64,000 bases of DNA, taken from IMG/VR virus record IMGVR_UViG_3300027742_000001, positions 27,914 through 91,913 of that record. The stretch is one strand, 5' to 3'. The translations under genes and the position numbers were made by a program. Below, piece after piece: positions 17,133 through 27,068 of this stretch (within the stretch, counting starts at the first letter, position 1; each line of letters begins with the position of its first letter). Origin of the DNA: a virus. The notes beneath the pieces were generated by a model. The model did not search any database, was not told the DNA's origin, and saw only the letters and a program-made list of their open reading frames with translations.

Positions 17133-20100
17133 CTAATTATTAATATACCCTTTTAATCGTATATCTACTAAACCTTCTACTTCACTACCTAAATCATCAA
17201 AACATTTTAAAGTAGCACTTGTATTGGTTTTACTTATTACTTCTACTCGTGTAGCTGTACTTCCTATAAAACTTTGTAGAGTTGCTACTACATTTTTTAA
17301 ATTAGTTATATACTTAGTGTTTATGGTAGTACCTCCTATTAAGATATTTATATCCTCTAAACTTTCATCAATATCTTCTACATCTACAATAATTTTTAAT
17401 GCAGTTATACTTGGTCTAACTGTTCCCTCAATATAACTAACTCTAACTTCATATTGTCTAGTATATTGAACAGGGAAACCTCCTGTATATAAATTCCAAC
17501 CACTTTCTTCATACATCATATCTGAATCTGAACCATAAAAATTAAATACATCATTAGTATACATTGATAAAGGATAATACTCTCGATACTCTATTTTTTG
17601 ACTTGCTGTACCTGAATACTCTATTAAAGCTGTTCCACTTCCATCAGGTATAAAAGAACCAATATAATACATAGGCTCAAATAATCCTTGATAAAAGTTC
17701 TCTCCATTATTTTTATCATAAAAAATATCTGAATCTAAATTATAATAAAAATATGCTGTTGAAGCTTCTGCTAATAAATCATTATTTGGTTGAACAACCC
17801 CTCCATAGATTTCTCCAATAAAACCTTCAGCATGATAATCTTTTTCATAAATAAGATTATCAATAAGAGTTTCTCCTTGGTTAAACTTAATATATTTTAC
17901 ATTTAAACTTTCATTTCCATATACATCAACAGCTTTTATAAGTAAGTTATACTGACCTTGAACTTTTGTAATATCGGCTTTATAAGGTGAGGTTTTAAGT
18001 ATTCCTTCATGTATTTTAGTAGCAGTATTCCAATTTAAAGAATCCCCTACTTGATATTTAATAATATAACCACTTAAGTCAGGTGGCTTATTAATAATAT
18101 CAAATACTAAAGTTTTAACCTCATTAGGTCTTCCACTAATTGTAAATATATCTACATCAGGAGGTAAAATATCATTGCCACTAACTGTATAACTTTGTTC
18201 AATAAAGTTACTTGGATTACCTATTTCTTGAATAAATATTCTATACCTATTTTCAATAAGTCCTGTATTTTCTGATATATAAGAACTCCCTTTTACATTT
18301 TTTCCTAAGTAAATTCTATTATCAGGAATATTAGGTAAAGGAGTTTCATCTTCACTAACAAAATCAGGGATAGCATAGATATTATAGGTACTTGTAGTAA
18401 TTGCTGTCCAAGTAAATGTTAAAGTAATATTTGGGATACCAGCACTTGAAATATTCACATCTTCTGATATATTAAAAGTAAGCAACTCATTTGCAACTTC
18501 TAAAGAAGGAGTTATTGAGGTAATTAAATCATTATTATAATTAAAGTCTAAAATACTTGGGTTATAATCTGTTCCAGTAAACTTTGTACTTAATTCTTTT
18601 CCAGTTCTTTTTACTTCAGTTAATCTTACTAAAAGAGCTTCATTATTATTCTCTCCAAAGATATAACTATTATAAACTTCTATATCAGAAGTATTAGGTA
18701 AAGGTATTGTATAAGTATCTGTTAAATCAGTATCCTCAATATAATAATCTGTAAAAGTATTATCTTGACTTTGTATCTTTAAAACATATACCTTATCAGA
18801 AGTTAAAGTAACAGGTTCTTCTAAAGTAACTTCTGAAGTATCTACTTCTTGAATTCTACCACCATTACCCCATAAAGGAACATCATTTTGAATAGCAACT
18901 ATATCACCTACTTCACAAGTAACTCCTTTAATATCACTTTCCCAAGTGACTGTTCTTCTTTGGTACTTTGTAGTAGCTAACATATATCTACCAAATACAA
19001 TAGCTTCTGCTTTAGTAGTAATACCAACAGCATCTACTGTTGAGGTTTTAGGTGTAACTTTAGTATCATTTAAATCTTTATCAAGAATGGTTACAGCATT
19101 AAGTTCATTTCTAATATCTTCATCAGGATATTGTATTTCTAACTCAGTTGCTAAATCTGATAAAGGAGTATAGCTTATTTGGAAACTTTCTTTTTTAATA
19201 TCTCCAACATTAAACATATTTGTAATAGTTTGTATTCCATCAAAAACACATGTATACTTATTACCCCTAAGTAGTATTTGACCTCTACCTAACTTACCTA
19301 CCTTTTGACAAGCATCCCAAGGATTTGTTAGAGTATCAAAAGTTCCATTAAAGTTTAATTGTAAAGGATGTCCTAACTCTGTTAAGGTAATAAAATCTAT
19401 ACTAGCAAAATCTAATAAGAAATATATGTTAGTAATATTTGTGTCATTAAAATCTGAATTATAATCTTCAAAGGTGAATAAATAAAACTCTCCACCAACA
19501 TCTACACTATCAGTAATATCAATCAACCCATTATAAGAATATAATTCTCCATCATCCTTAGTTAGAGTAATTTGTGATAAACCTCTATTATATGTAGATA
19601 CTTCAATAGAAGTAATTTCTTGAATTATCTCAGATTTATAAACTTTTAATATATTCTCACTAGAATTATAAGTAAGTCTATCTGTACTAAAGGTCTCATC
19701 AGAACTGATAATAGTTTCTTCTCTTATATGTTCTAAATCACAGAAACTAGCCCATTCAACAAATCTATCATAATCAATTTGAGAAGGTTTTATTTTAGCC
19801 CCATAGAAAGGATTAGTTAAAATATCATAACATACCCATGCTGGGTTATTATTTCTCGCTGTTATACTTTCAGTATAAATATCATTAGTATATAATGTCA
19901 AATCTTTTCTAGTTACTTTTGTAGTAATAGTTGGTATAGAACCCTCAATATGCTCAGTTGCTTTTAATTTTAAACCTAACTGTGCGATACCTCCATAATT
20001 AATATCTGTTGTATTTATCTCCTCAATAAAGGAAACTTGCATAGTGGATTTAATATATATTGAACTAGGTATAGAACTCAATCTAGTGACTTTTACTTCA

Positions 20101-21515
20101 TATTGCCCTAATTGTAAGGTTTCGTTTGAAAATATAGAACTTACATTAGGCTCTATACTAAAACTTATTGCTGAAGTTGAATTTCCTGAGTAGCTTAAAA
20201 CTTCAGAATCCCCTATAAATATAGTTCTATAACTAATTCTATTTTCACTTTGTAACTCACCTTCAGTATATATAGGTTGATACTCACAGGTATCGTCTGT
20301 ACCACACATATTTGGAGTAGGGTTACTTATAGGAAAGGTGGAAGAATTATACTCTTTCCAATCTGTCCAATAAGAAATATATCTTGAGTTCCAATATGTA
20401 TCTGTTGCATCCCTCTCATATATAGGATAACTAACAAAAACACTATATTGTTTTTGATATTTAGGTTCTTTAATATAAGTCCACTCAGTTTCTCCAACTA
20501 ATCTATATCCTATACTATAATTTACTGAGTAAGTATTATAATTACCATTTGTAGTACTATAACTATAGAGACCATTTGGAAAAGAAAAATGTAATTTAAA
20601 GCTATCAATATTATCTGATTCAGTAGTAAATATATAAGGTTCATTATAATCTAAATTTCTGATAATATTCCCATTATTAAAAGTTGTATCATCAAATCCA
20701 TTCATAACTTCTTGTTCAAAAGTACCCCTAACTTGTTTAAAATATCCATCGCTTGTATCACTAATAAAACTATTATAAGGTTGCCCATTTACATAAATAT
20801 CAGCAGAATTTATTTCCTCAATTTCTCCGTAACATAAAGCTATTTGTAAAGATAACCAATCATCACTATTCTCATAATATTGTGATTTATTAATTTCTGT
20901 CCCACCTAGAACATGAGTACCATATAATACTGGTGTAGGTGAATTTACATCTCTATTAGTAGATATTCCGTCCCAAGAATATGTTTTAGAATCTGTCATA
21001 TTATTAGACATATTTGCATCAGCATTTGGGTCACTTGGTGCTAACATTCTACTTATTAGCATCATACCACCAACAACAACTGCAAAAGCTACTACATAAG
21101 CTAAAGCTATGGCAATAGCTGAGGTTGCGGCGAAATAAGATATAATAGCACTAGCAATATACCCTACTGCCTCCCACTCTTGGTAAGGAAAATAAACTAT
21201 AATATCTTTTTCTTGAACAATAATACTTTCTTGTTCTTCTTTTTCTTTAATAAGTTTACCATTATAAATAATACAATAATTAGTTTCATCATATTCACTT
21301 GTCTGAACATATTCTATTAAAGGTTTCCCATGTAAAGCTGTTCTTTTTTTATTTATACTTAGTTTAAATGGATTAGGAATTTCTGTTATAAAAACTGTAC
21401 CAAAAGAAACTTTGTTAATATTTAAGTTTTTAATACTTTCTTTATAAGTATCTCTTATTTCAACAAAAGCTATTGAAGAAGGTACTACTTGTTTAGCTTC
21501 TTTGTCTTTACTCAT
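17133..21515 (-). CDS. Tail tip / host specificity protein J-like
   Basis: 1460 residues, the size and position of lambda gpJ (after K- and L-like genes). A hydrophobic segment at about 120-158 (YIASAIISYFAATSAIAIALAYVVAFAVV) and then SWDGISTNRDVNSPTPVLYGTHVLGG match the J N-terminal region. Further on come fibronectin-III-like beta repeats, and the C-terminal part (after 1200) is a coil and beta tip. It forms the central tail fibre/baseplate hub and contacts the receptor. Confidence 0.85.
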   Translation of the reverse strand: MSKDKEAKQVVPSSIAFVEIRDTYKESIKNLNINKVSFGTVFITEIPNPFKLSINKKRTALHGKPLIEYVQTSEYDETNYCIIYNGKLIKEKEEQESIIVQEKDIIVYFPYQEWEAVGYIASAIISYFAATSAIAIALAYVVAFAVVVGGMMLISRMLAPSDPNADANMSNNMTDSKTYSWDGISTNRDVNSPTPVLYGTHVLGGTEINKSQYYENSDDWLSLQIALCYGEIEEINSADIYVNGQPYNSFISDTSDGYFKQVRGTFEQEVMNGFDDTTFNNGNIIRNLDYNEPYIFTTESDNIDSFKLHFSFPNGLYSYSTTNGNYNTYSVNYSIGYRLVGETEWTYIKEPKYQKQYSVFVSYPIYERDATDTYWNSRYISYWTDWKEYNSSTFPISNPTPNMCGTDDTCEYQPIYTEGELQSENRISYRTIFIGDSEVLSYSGNSTSAISFSIEPNVSSIFSNETLQLGQYEVKVTRLSSIPSSIYIKSTMQVSFIEEINTTDINYGGIAQLGLKLKATEHIEGSIPTITTKVTRKDLTLYTNDIYTESITARNNNPAWVCYDILTNPFYGAKIKPSQIDYDRFVEWASFCDLEHIREETIISSDETFSTDRLTYNSSENILKVYKSEIIQEITSIEVSTYNRGLSQITLTKDDGELYSYNGLIDITDSVDVGGEFYLFTFEDYNSDFNDTNITNIYFLLDFASIDFITLTELGHPLQLNFNGTFDTLTNPWDACQKVGKLGRGQILLRGNKYTCVFDGIQTITNMFNVGDIKKESFQISYTPLSDLATELEIQYPDEDIRNELNAVTILDKDLNDTKVTPKTSTVDAVGITTKAEAIVFGRYMLATTKYQRRTVTWESDIKGVTCEVGDIVAIQNDVPLWGNGGRIQEVDTSEVTLEEPVTLTSDKVYVLKIQSQDNTFTDYYIEDTDLTDTYTIPLPNTSDIEVYNSYIFGENNNEALLVRLTEVKRTGKELSTKFTGTDYNPSILDFNYNNDLITSITPSLEVANELLTFNISEDVNISSAGIPNITLTFTWTAITTSTYNIYAIPDFVSEDETPLPNIPDNRIYLGKNVKGSSYISENTGLIENRYRIFIQEIGNPSNFIEQSYTVSGNDILPPDVDIFTISGRPNEVKTLVFDIINKPPDLSGYIIKYQVGDSLNWNTATKIHEGILKTSPYKADITKVQGQYNLLIKAVDVYGNESLNVKYIKFNQGETLIDNLIYEKDYHAEGFIGEIYGGVVQPNNDLLAEASTAYFYYNLDSDIFYDKNNGENFYQGLFEPMYYIGSFIPDGSGTALIEYSGTASQKIEYREYYPLSMYTNDVFNFYGSDSDMMYEESGWNLYTGGFPVQYTRQYEVRVSYIEGTVRPSITALKIIVDVEDIDESLEDINILIGGTTINTKYITNLKNVVATLQSFIGSTATRVEVISKTNTSATLKCFDDLGSEVEGLVDIRLKGYINN

Positions 21516-21526
21516 ATAATTCCTTT

Positions 21527-21955
21527 CTATGTTTCTTTTGGTAAGTAAAACCCTACAATTTTATTTTTATAAACTCTATCAATAACTCTTGTTACCTGAA
21601 CACCATAATCTTTAGTCATATGTATAAAGCTATTTTTATCAAGCATATACCCTACATGACCTATTACCCCAAAAGGGTTTTTCATTAAGACTAAAGTATC
21701 TTTATCTTTTTTAACTTCTTCAAATAAATCAAAGTGTTCCTTAACTTTAAATAAAGAGGAACTTTCTTCTAAAGTAATCCCAACATGATTTATATTAGGT
21801 ATTTTTATACCTCTTCTTTTTCCCATTTCTATTATAAAGGTCATACAATCAAAACCTTCTTCAATACTTGTCCCATTAAATTTAAACTTACAACTAAGTA
21901 AATCTAAATAATCTAATTCTTGTTTTTTTTGCTTTTCTTGTTTTTTATTTAACAT
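21527..21955 (-). CDS. NlpC/P60-type tail tip peptidase (gpK-like)
   Basis: 142 residues. FDCMTF (Cys37), GHVGYM (His100) and FIHM (His112) give the Cys-His-His set of NlpC/P60 peptidases. In lambda-like tails the equivalent gpK domain sits between L and J and helps in tail tip assembly and cell wall passage. Short: only the NlpC domain is present, without the JAB domain of lambda gpK. Confidence 0.78.
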   Translation of the reverse strand: MLNKKQEKQKKQELDYLDLLSCKFKFNGTSIEEGFDCMTFIIEMGKRRGIKIPNINHVGITLEESSSLFKVKEHFDLFEEVKKDKDTLVLMKNPFGVIGHVGYMLDKNSFIHMTKDYGVQVTRVIDRVYKNKIVGFYLPKET

Positions 21956-21976
21956 ATATTCCCTTTTGTATTAAAT

Positions 21977-22672
21977 TTAAACCTTTATAATAGCTCTTCT
22001 TGCAAGTCCTTGATAAGCTAGAAAGGGTAACCCTACTTTCTTACCTTCATCGTTTAATCTAGTTTCACTAAATCTTGCTTGACAATCTTCTAAAGTTTTA
22101 TTACAGTAATCAAAATCTGTACCTTCTTTACCCTTTGTAGAATAAGGGCATCCCGTAAATTCATTATCAAATGTTCTTTGACAAGTTGCTGGATTATATT
22201 TCAAAGCAGGAAATTGTGTTCGCATTGGATTTTGACCGACACTTAAATTAAATGTTACAAAGTTATGAGTTGTAATAACATCCATAACAATCATTTCTTC
22301 ATAAAGAGTATCTTCAGGGTCTAATGTAGGAGAGGAACCTAAGTGATTTTCGTGTACAACTCTTATACCAATAACCCACTCACTCCCAAAGTTATCATCA
22401 GCTTCAACTAATTGACCAATTATTCTATCAACATTTTGTACTTTAAGAGGTACTTTAGGTAATGTTCCAGTAGTTGCTTGTGGAATTTCTCCTATCTCAA
22501 CATTTGTCATAGAGTAAACTTCTCCATTAAATGTTACATCTTCTGTATTAACACATAAGTTTGATATTAGATTTCCACTTGGGTCTTTTATTGTAAGTAA
22601 TGTTATCCAAGCTTTATCTTGAAAGAATTTATTAATCTCTTCTTGTGTTTCATCTGTTAAATCTATTGCCAT
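21977..22672 (-). CDS. Minor tail protein L-like
   Basis: 231 residues. The C-terminal half has cysteines spaced as TCQRTF, GCPYST, DYCNKT and DCQARF, matching the iron-sulfur cluster-binding region of lambda gpL. It follows the M-like gene and precedes the K-like gene, as in lambda. Confidence 0.78.
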   Translation of the reverse strand: MAIDLTDETQEEINKFFQDKAWITLLTIKDPSGNLISNLCVNTEDVTFNGEVYSMTNVEIGEIPQATTGTLPKVPLKVQNVDRIIGQLVEADDNFGSEWVIGIRVVHENHLGSSPTLDPEDTLYEEMIVMDVITTHNFVTFNLSVGQNPMRTQFPALKYNPATCQRTFDNEFTGCPYSTKGKEGTDFDYCNKTLEDCQARFSETRLNDEGKKVGLPFLAYQGLARRAIIKV

Positions 22673-23050
22673 TTATATCTCCTCTAATACCATTGAGATA
22701 TTCTTTATGAAAGGTTTACTTCCGTCTTGTTCTACTGTAATTGGCTCTTTAAATCTTACTGCATATTGCAGAAAATCTCCAAGAAGGTCTTTATCAGTAG
22801 GGTGTGTCCAAGTAAAAGGTGTATACATTTGAACATCATTATAAAAATCCTCTAAAACACTTGCTTCTGTAAAAGTCCTTAAAGGAAAATCTAAATTAAA
22901 AGTTTTTCTTGTTTTTGTACTCCAAGGTCTAACTTTAACTGTACCATTTTGCATATCTGTTCGTATGCTATTATCTTCCCTTTCAACATCTAGGGAAGAG
23001 GGATAATTACAATCTTCATATGAAGGAAACTCTAAAACTGGTAATGCCAT
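22673..23050 (-). CDS. Minor tail protein M-like
   Basis: 125 residues from ATG 23050, which has AAAGGAGG six bases before it; an in-frame GTG at 23056 is too close to that site. Pattern MALPVLEFPSYEDCNYP ... FTWTHP resembles lambda gpM-type tail tip proteins, and gene order (tape measure, M, L, K, J) supports it. Confidence 0.72.
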   Translation of the reverse strand: MALPVLEFPSYEDCNYPSSLDVEREDNSIRTDMQNGTVKVRPWSTKTRKTFNLDFPLRTFTEASVLEDFYNDVQMYTPFTWTHPTDKDLLGDFLQYAVRFKEPITVEQDGSKPFIKNISMVLEEI

Positions 23051-23070
23051 ATACACCCTCCTTTCTTATT

Positions 23071-26000
23071 TTAATATAAACTTCTTATTCTTGAATCTTC
23101 GTTTTTAGCTCTTAACATAATATTAATTACTTTTTCGTATTCATCATTTTCATTATTCTTAGTAAGCTCTTCAATCATATCTGCTTCAATAGGTGTTCCC
23201 GTACTATTTTCAATATTAATTGTTGTAGGGGTATTTACAATAGTTGCTCCTGTAACACCCATTTGAGGAACTGTTCCATTTTTATTAATATAATCAAGCA
23301 TTGGTCTTGTATCAGAATTAACGGAGTCTTTTTTAGTGAAATATTCTCCTCCCATTGCAAATACATGGGAGCCACTAGCAGAGCCTAAATATAAATCATC
23401 CCTAACACCTGAACCTCCACTAAGTATTCCTCCATTAGCAAATTTCTTAGTAGATAAAAATCCTCCATTTGCTTTAGCAGTTATTGGTAATTCTCCCCCC
23501 TCACTAAATCCAAATAAACTTCCTATTCCTGAAACAGCTTGTTTAACAATTAATGTTCTAATAAGTTCTTGGTAAATAGATTTAATAACACCTTTTGCTA
23601 GGGTTTCTAAATCCCCGAACCCCTCAGAAGTAACATCAAAGAAATCCATCATACCATTCTCTAATGATTGAAGTCCTACATTACCTACTTGTTCAAGGGC
23701 TTCATTTAAGGTAGGAACTTCTTTAGCATAATCTGTAAAGGCTTTATTTAATCCTTGATATGCTTTCTCTTGTGCTATAATATTTTCTAAAGCTTTTGTT
23801 TGATTTTGTTGTTCTTCTTCTGATAACTTTTGAAAGTCTTTTGAAGCTCTTAAATCTCTTAAAGCTTTCTCTGAAGCTAGTTCTTCTTTCTTCTTACCAA
23901 TTAATTCATCTACTCTTATTTGTTGAGTCTTTATTTTATTCTCAACTCTACCATAAGCTAAATCAATAGCATTTGCTTCTTTAGTTTGTGCTTTTTGGTA
24001 TTCATTTCCTAATTTTAATAATTTAGTTATTGCTAATTGTTTTGCTTCTTCTGAAACTAACTTAGCATAGTTTTCCCCTCTAACATTTAATTCTAATAAA
24101 AGTAAATCTGAGGTTTCTCTATTAAGAGAGTTTATCTTAGCTTGTTCAACAAGTTGTGTTATCATTTTATTTGTTTTAGAATCTTGTTGTTTAAGTTGTT
24201 TTTCTGTTTCTGAGGTTTGAGCTTTTTGTTTGGTTTCTATCTTCTCTTGTGATTTTAAGATAGAATTTTGAGCTTCATTTATTCTAGTTAATTGTTCAAA
24301 GGCTTTTGTATATGCGTTAACTTGTAAATCAATATTTAAAACCTCTTGTTTTGATTTACCTTCTTTACTTTGTTGTAACTTATAAATTTCTTCTTGAATT
24401 CTAATAGCCTCAGAAGATACATCCCCAAAGGTAGTAACTCCTGATAAATCTAATTTAATACCACTTGCTTCTAAGTCACTTTGAATTTTAGTTACAAATG
24501 TAGGTATCTCTTTTTGTATTCTATTAAGTCTATCTAAGTTTAAACCTTTTAGAATATCTAAGTCTTTACCTTTTGCTATATCAACACTTTTGTTTATTTT
24601 AGTTATAGAAGCATTTACATTGTCTAAATCTGCTGAACTAAAAAACTTTAAAGTATTTTTAAAAGGGATAGTTTCCAAATCCCCTAAACTACCTTTTAAA
24701 GATTTAATATTGTTTTCATAAGTTATTATTAGATTATTAATACTTTCCCATTGTTTAGAACCCTCTTTAATAGAATCACTATTTAGTAACTCTTTGTTCT
24801 TTTCAATAAGGGCTGTATAACTTTTTATCTGAGAATCAACTTGATTTTTGTTTAATGAACTTAGAATATTTGATTTATTCTTTGTTATATCTTGATTTAA
24901 AGTATTAGTTTTTTTAAGTAATTCATTAATTTTTGAAATACTAGCATAATCATTGTCATCTTTAGCTTGAGTCTTTAATGTATATAAAGTAGTTCTTATT
25001 AAGTCTAATCTATTAGTAACTTCTTCAAATTCCTTTGTATCACCTAATCCCTTTTTGAACTTATTAAAAGAAGTTGAGGTTGTATCAATAGCATTTGTAA
25101 GAGTACTTAATTGAACATCTTTACTAACAGCTACTCCAAAGAATTTAAACTCATCAACAGTATTATTCATAGCTCTTGCTAATTCTGTTGCTTTATCAAT
25201 GAAAGGGTCAAAAACACTTTGAGCAATACCTTTAGCATTTTCTCCAAATTTAGCCCATGTCTTTCTATAATCTTCTGTAATATTTTTAGCTTTATCTAGT
25301 TCCTCAGAAGTAACATTTAAACTTTCTCTTAAGTTTACTTGTATCTCACCAGCATTATTTTGAATAGCTTGTAAAACATTCTTTGTAAGAACTTCTACTC
25401 CACTTAATGCTTCATTATAACTTTCTCTATTAAAACTTTTTATTTTCTCTAAGAATTCTAATAAGGCTTTATTACTTTCTTCTCCACCTTGAGATATTCT
25501 TTTAGCTAAATTTGCTTGATTAACTCCAATAGTTTCAAAATACTTTTGAACAGCCCCACTATTACTACTTAAGGCTATTGTAAGTTTTCTAATTTGTGTA
25601 CCTATTGTTGATGCATTAAAGGATGCATTTGATAATGCACTTGCTAAACCATTTACAGCATCAATAGTTAATCCAGTAGCTTTTGCAGAGGCTAAGGCAA
25701 AGTTGGCAAAGGTATTAATATCTTGTGTACCTAATCTAGATTTATTTGCTAAGTATGCTAATTTAGCACCTAATTCATCAACACTTGATATAACTTGTCC
25801 AAATTGGTCTTTTCCAAATACTTGTACGAAAGAGATAATAGAACTAGCTGATTGCTCAATAGAATCCCCTGTCAATAATGCTAATTTAATAACTACCTCA
25901 GAAGCTTCTGCTACTTGTTCTAATGCTAAACCAGCTCTTGATAGTTCTAATGCAACTTTATTAATATCTCCGAGTTGTTCACCATAAGTTTTTCCTAGTT

Positions 26001-26832
26001 CAGCTAAATTACCTTCTAGTCTTTCGGCACTAGCTGAAGATATATCTAGAATAGTTTCTAATCTTTTTATTCCCGATTCATATTCTAAGGTATACTCTAT
26101 ACCAGCCCTCATTGATTGAGTAACTCCAGCAATAGTAGCAAATAAAGCAGTATATCCTAAACTTCTTCCTACAATTCCTTTTGCTAATCCACTTAAAGGA
26201 ATATCACTTAATTCAGCTTTTGTATCGGCTACTTGATTTTTTAATTGTTGATACTTGGCTTTTGCTGAGTCTATTGTTTTTAAATCAGATGATGTTAAGT
26301 TAACTATACCTTTTGAGCTTAGTGTTCCAATAATTTCTTGTTGTTTTCTAATCTCAGACATTTGAGAAGAAAGCTTACTTAATCCACTACTTGAACCAAT
26401 AGTTTTGTAATGACCTTGTAATGTTTGAGCTTCTCTATTTAGAGCATTAAATTTATCTTGTATTTTGCTAAGTTCAGTTGATTGTGATTGTAATCCCGTA
26501 GTAGTTTTTAAATTAAGACTATTTACATCTTTTACATATTGTTTTATTTGAGTATATTGTTTTACACTATTTGCTAGTTGTTCGTTATTCTTTATTGTTC
26601 CTGTTATATCACCACTTTTATACTTCGATATATCTGAACTAATTTGTTTTAGAATATTACTCTTTCTAATTAAATCTTCATAAACTCCACTTTCTTTACT
26701 TAATGAAGCTAATGTTTTCTCTGTTTCAGTAGTTAGTGAGGTTATGTTCTTTTCTAATTTAGTTAACCCACTTTGAATGTCATTAACATTAAGTTTTATT
26801 ATGGTTTCTATTACTTGTTCTTCACTTGGCAT
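23071..26832 (-). CDS. Tape measure protein
   Basis: 1253 residues, by far helical, with long coiled-coil stretches, a hydrophobic Gly/Ala segment near 220-240 (LAKGIVGRSLGYTALFATIAG) and a second near 1100-1120. The central TMP domain (ESGIKRLETILDISSASAERLEGNLAELGKTYG) is recognisable. The tape measure sets tail length; at about 1.5 angstrom per residue the tail would be about 190 nm (inference). Preceded by a special 236-bp gap with its own promoter. Confidence 0.9.
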   Translation of the reverse strand: MPSEEQVIETIIKLNVNDIQSGLTKLEKNITSLTTETEKTLASLSKESGVYEDLIRKSNILKQISSDISKYKSGDITGTIKNNEQLANSVKQYTQIKQYVKDVNSLNLKTTTGLQSQSTELSKIQDKFNALNREAQTLQGHYKTIGSSSGLSKLSSQMSEIRKQQEIIGTLSSKGIVNLTSSDLKTIDSAKAKYQQLKNQVADTKAELSDIPLSGLAKGIVGRSLGYTALFATIAGVTQSMRAGIEYTLEYESGIKRLETILDISSASAERLEGNLAELGKTYGEQLGDINKVALELSRAGLALEQVAEASEVVIKLALLTGDSIEQSASSIISFVQVFGKDQFGQVISSVDELGAKLAYLANKSRLGTQDINTFANFALASAKATGLTIDAVNGLASALSNASFNASTIGTQIRKLTIALSSNSGAVQKYFETIGVNQANLAKRISQGGEESNKALLEFLEKIKSFNRESYNEALSGVEVLTKNVLQAIQNNAGEIQVNLRESLNVTSEELDKAKNITEDYRKTWAKFGENAKGIAQSVFDPFIDKATELARAMNNTVDEFKFFGVAVSKDVQLSTLTNAIDTTSTSFNKFKKGLGDTKEFEEVTNRLDLIRTTLYTLKTQAKDDNDYASISKINELLKKTNTLNQDITKNKSNILSSLNKNQVDSQIKSYTALIEKNKELLNSDSIKEGSKQWESINNLIITYENNIKSLKGSLGDLETIPFKNTLKFFSSADLDNVNASITKINKSVDIAKGKDLDILKGLNLDRLNRIQKEIPTFVTKIQSDLEASGIKLDLSGVTTFGDVSSEAIRIQEEIYKLQQSKEGKSKQEVLNIDLQVNAYTKAFEQLTRINEAQNSILKSQEKIETKQKAQTSETEKQLKQQDSKTNKMITQLVEQAKINSLNRETSDLLLLELNVRGENYAKLVSEEAKQLAITKLLKLGNEYQKAQTKEANAIDLAYGRVENKIKTQQIRVDELIGKKKEELASEKALRDLRASKDFQKLSEEEQQNQTKALENIIAQEKAYQGLNKAFTDYAKEVPTLNEALEQVGNVGLQSLENGMMDFFDVTSEGFGDLETLAKGVIKSIYQELIRTLIVKQAVSGIGSLFGFSEGGELPITAKANGGFLSTKKFANGGILSGGSGVRDDLYLGSASGSHVFAMGGEYFTKKDSVNSDTRPMLDYINKNGTVPQMGVTGATIVNTPTTINIENSTGTPIEADMIEELTKNNENDEYEKVINIMLRAKNEDSRIRSLY

Positions 26833-26923
26833 TAAATACTCCTAAAATATCTTTTGTATTCATATTATTAATAAAACTAAATTCTGTATTTAACTTAATT
26901 AATAATATTACCTTAACTTGTTC

Positions 26924-26943
26924 CAAGAGGATTATACCTCTTG
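26924..26943 (-). repeat. Stem-loop before the tape measure gene
   Basis: CAAGAGG-tataat-CCTCTTG read on the - strand, a 7-bp perfect stem. It overlaps the end of the second micro-ORF. No T-run follows, so it is not an obvious terminator; it may pause polymerase or protect the mRNA. Its loop sequence TATAAT is also a possible -10 box. Confidence 0.55.
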
Positions 26944-26967
26944 AACACCTTTTATAATAGTTTTCAT
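26932..26967 (-). CDS. Micro-ORF 2 (11 aa) upstream of the tape measure gene
   Basis: Reads MKTIIKGVQEV and stops in the hairpin. It starts two bases after the stop of micro-ORF 1. The short length makes this a candidate leader peptide only. Confidence 0.3.
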   Translation of the reverse strand: MKTIIKGVQEV

Positions 26968-26968
26968 A

Positions 26969-27001
26969 TTACCACTCCATTCCACTTATAACACCATACA
27001 T
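26969..27001 (-). CDS. Micro-ORF 1 (10 aa) with strong ribosome site
   Basis: Reads MYGVISGMEW, starting 8 nt after the strong site AAAGGAGG and 30 bp after the -10 box of the 27063-27031 promoter. The ribosome site cannot serve a longer reading frame, which suggests a translated leader peptide. Confidence 0.4.
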   Translation of the reverse strand: MYGVISGMEW

Positions 27002-27030
27002 AGTAATACCTCCTTTTAGTTTGAAGTAAT

Positions 27031-27063
27031 ATTATATCAAAATAAACCTTAATAATAAGTTAA
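27031..27063 (-). promoter_or_regulatory. Minus-strand phage promoter, TTAAC class
   Basis: On the - strand TTAACTTATTATTAAGG begins at 27063 and TATAAT at 27036: spacing 27 nt, the same as the + strand family. It lies directly after the GT stop codon and would give extra transcripts of the tape measure and downstream tail genes. Confidence 0.7.
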
Positions 27064-27068
27064 ATAAA

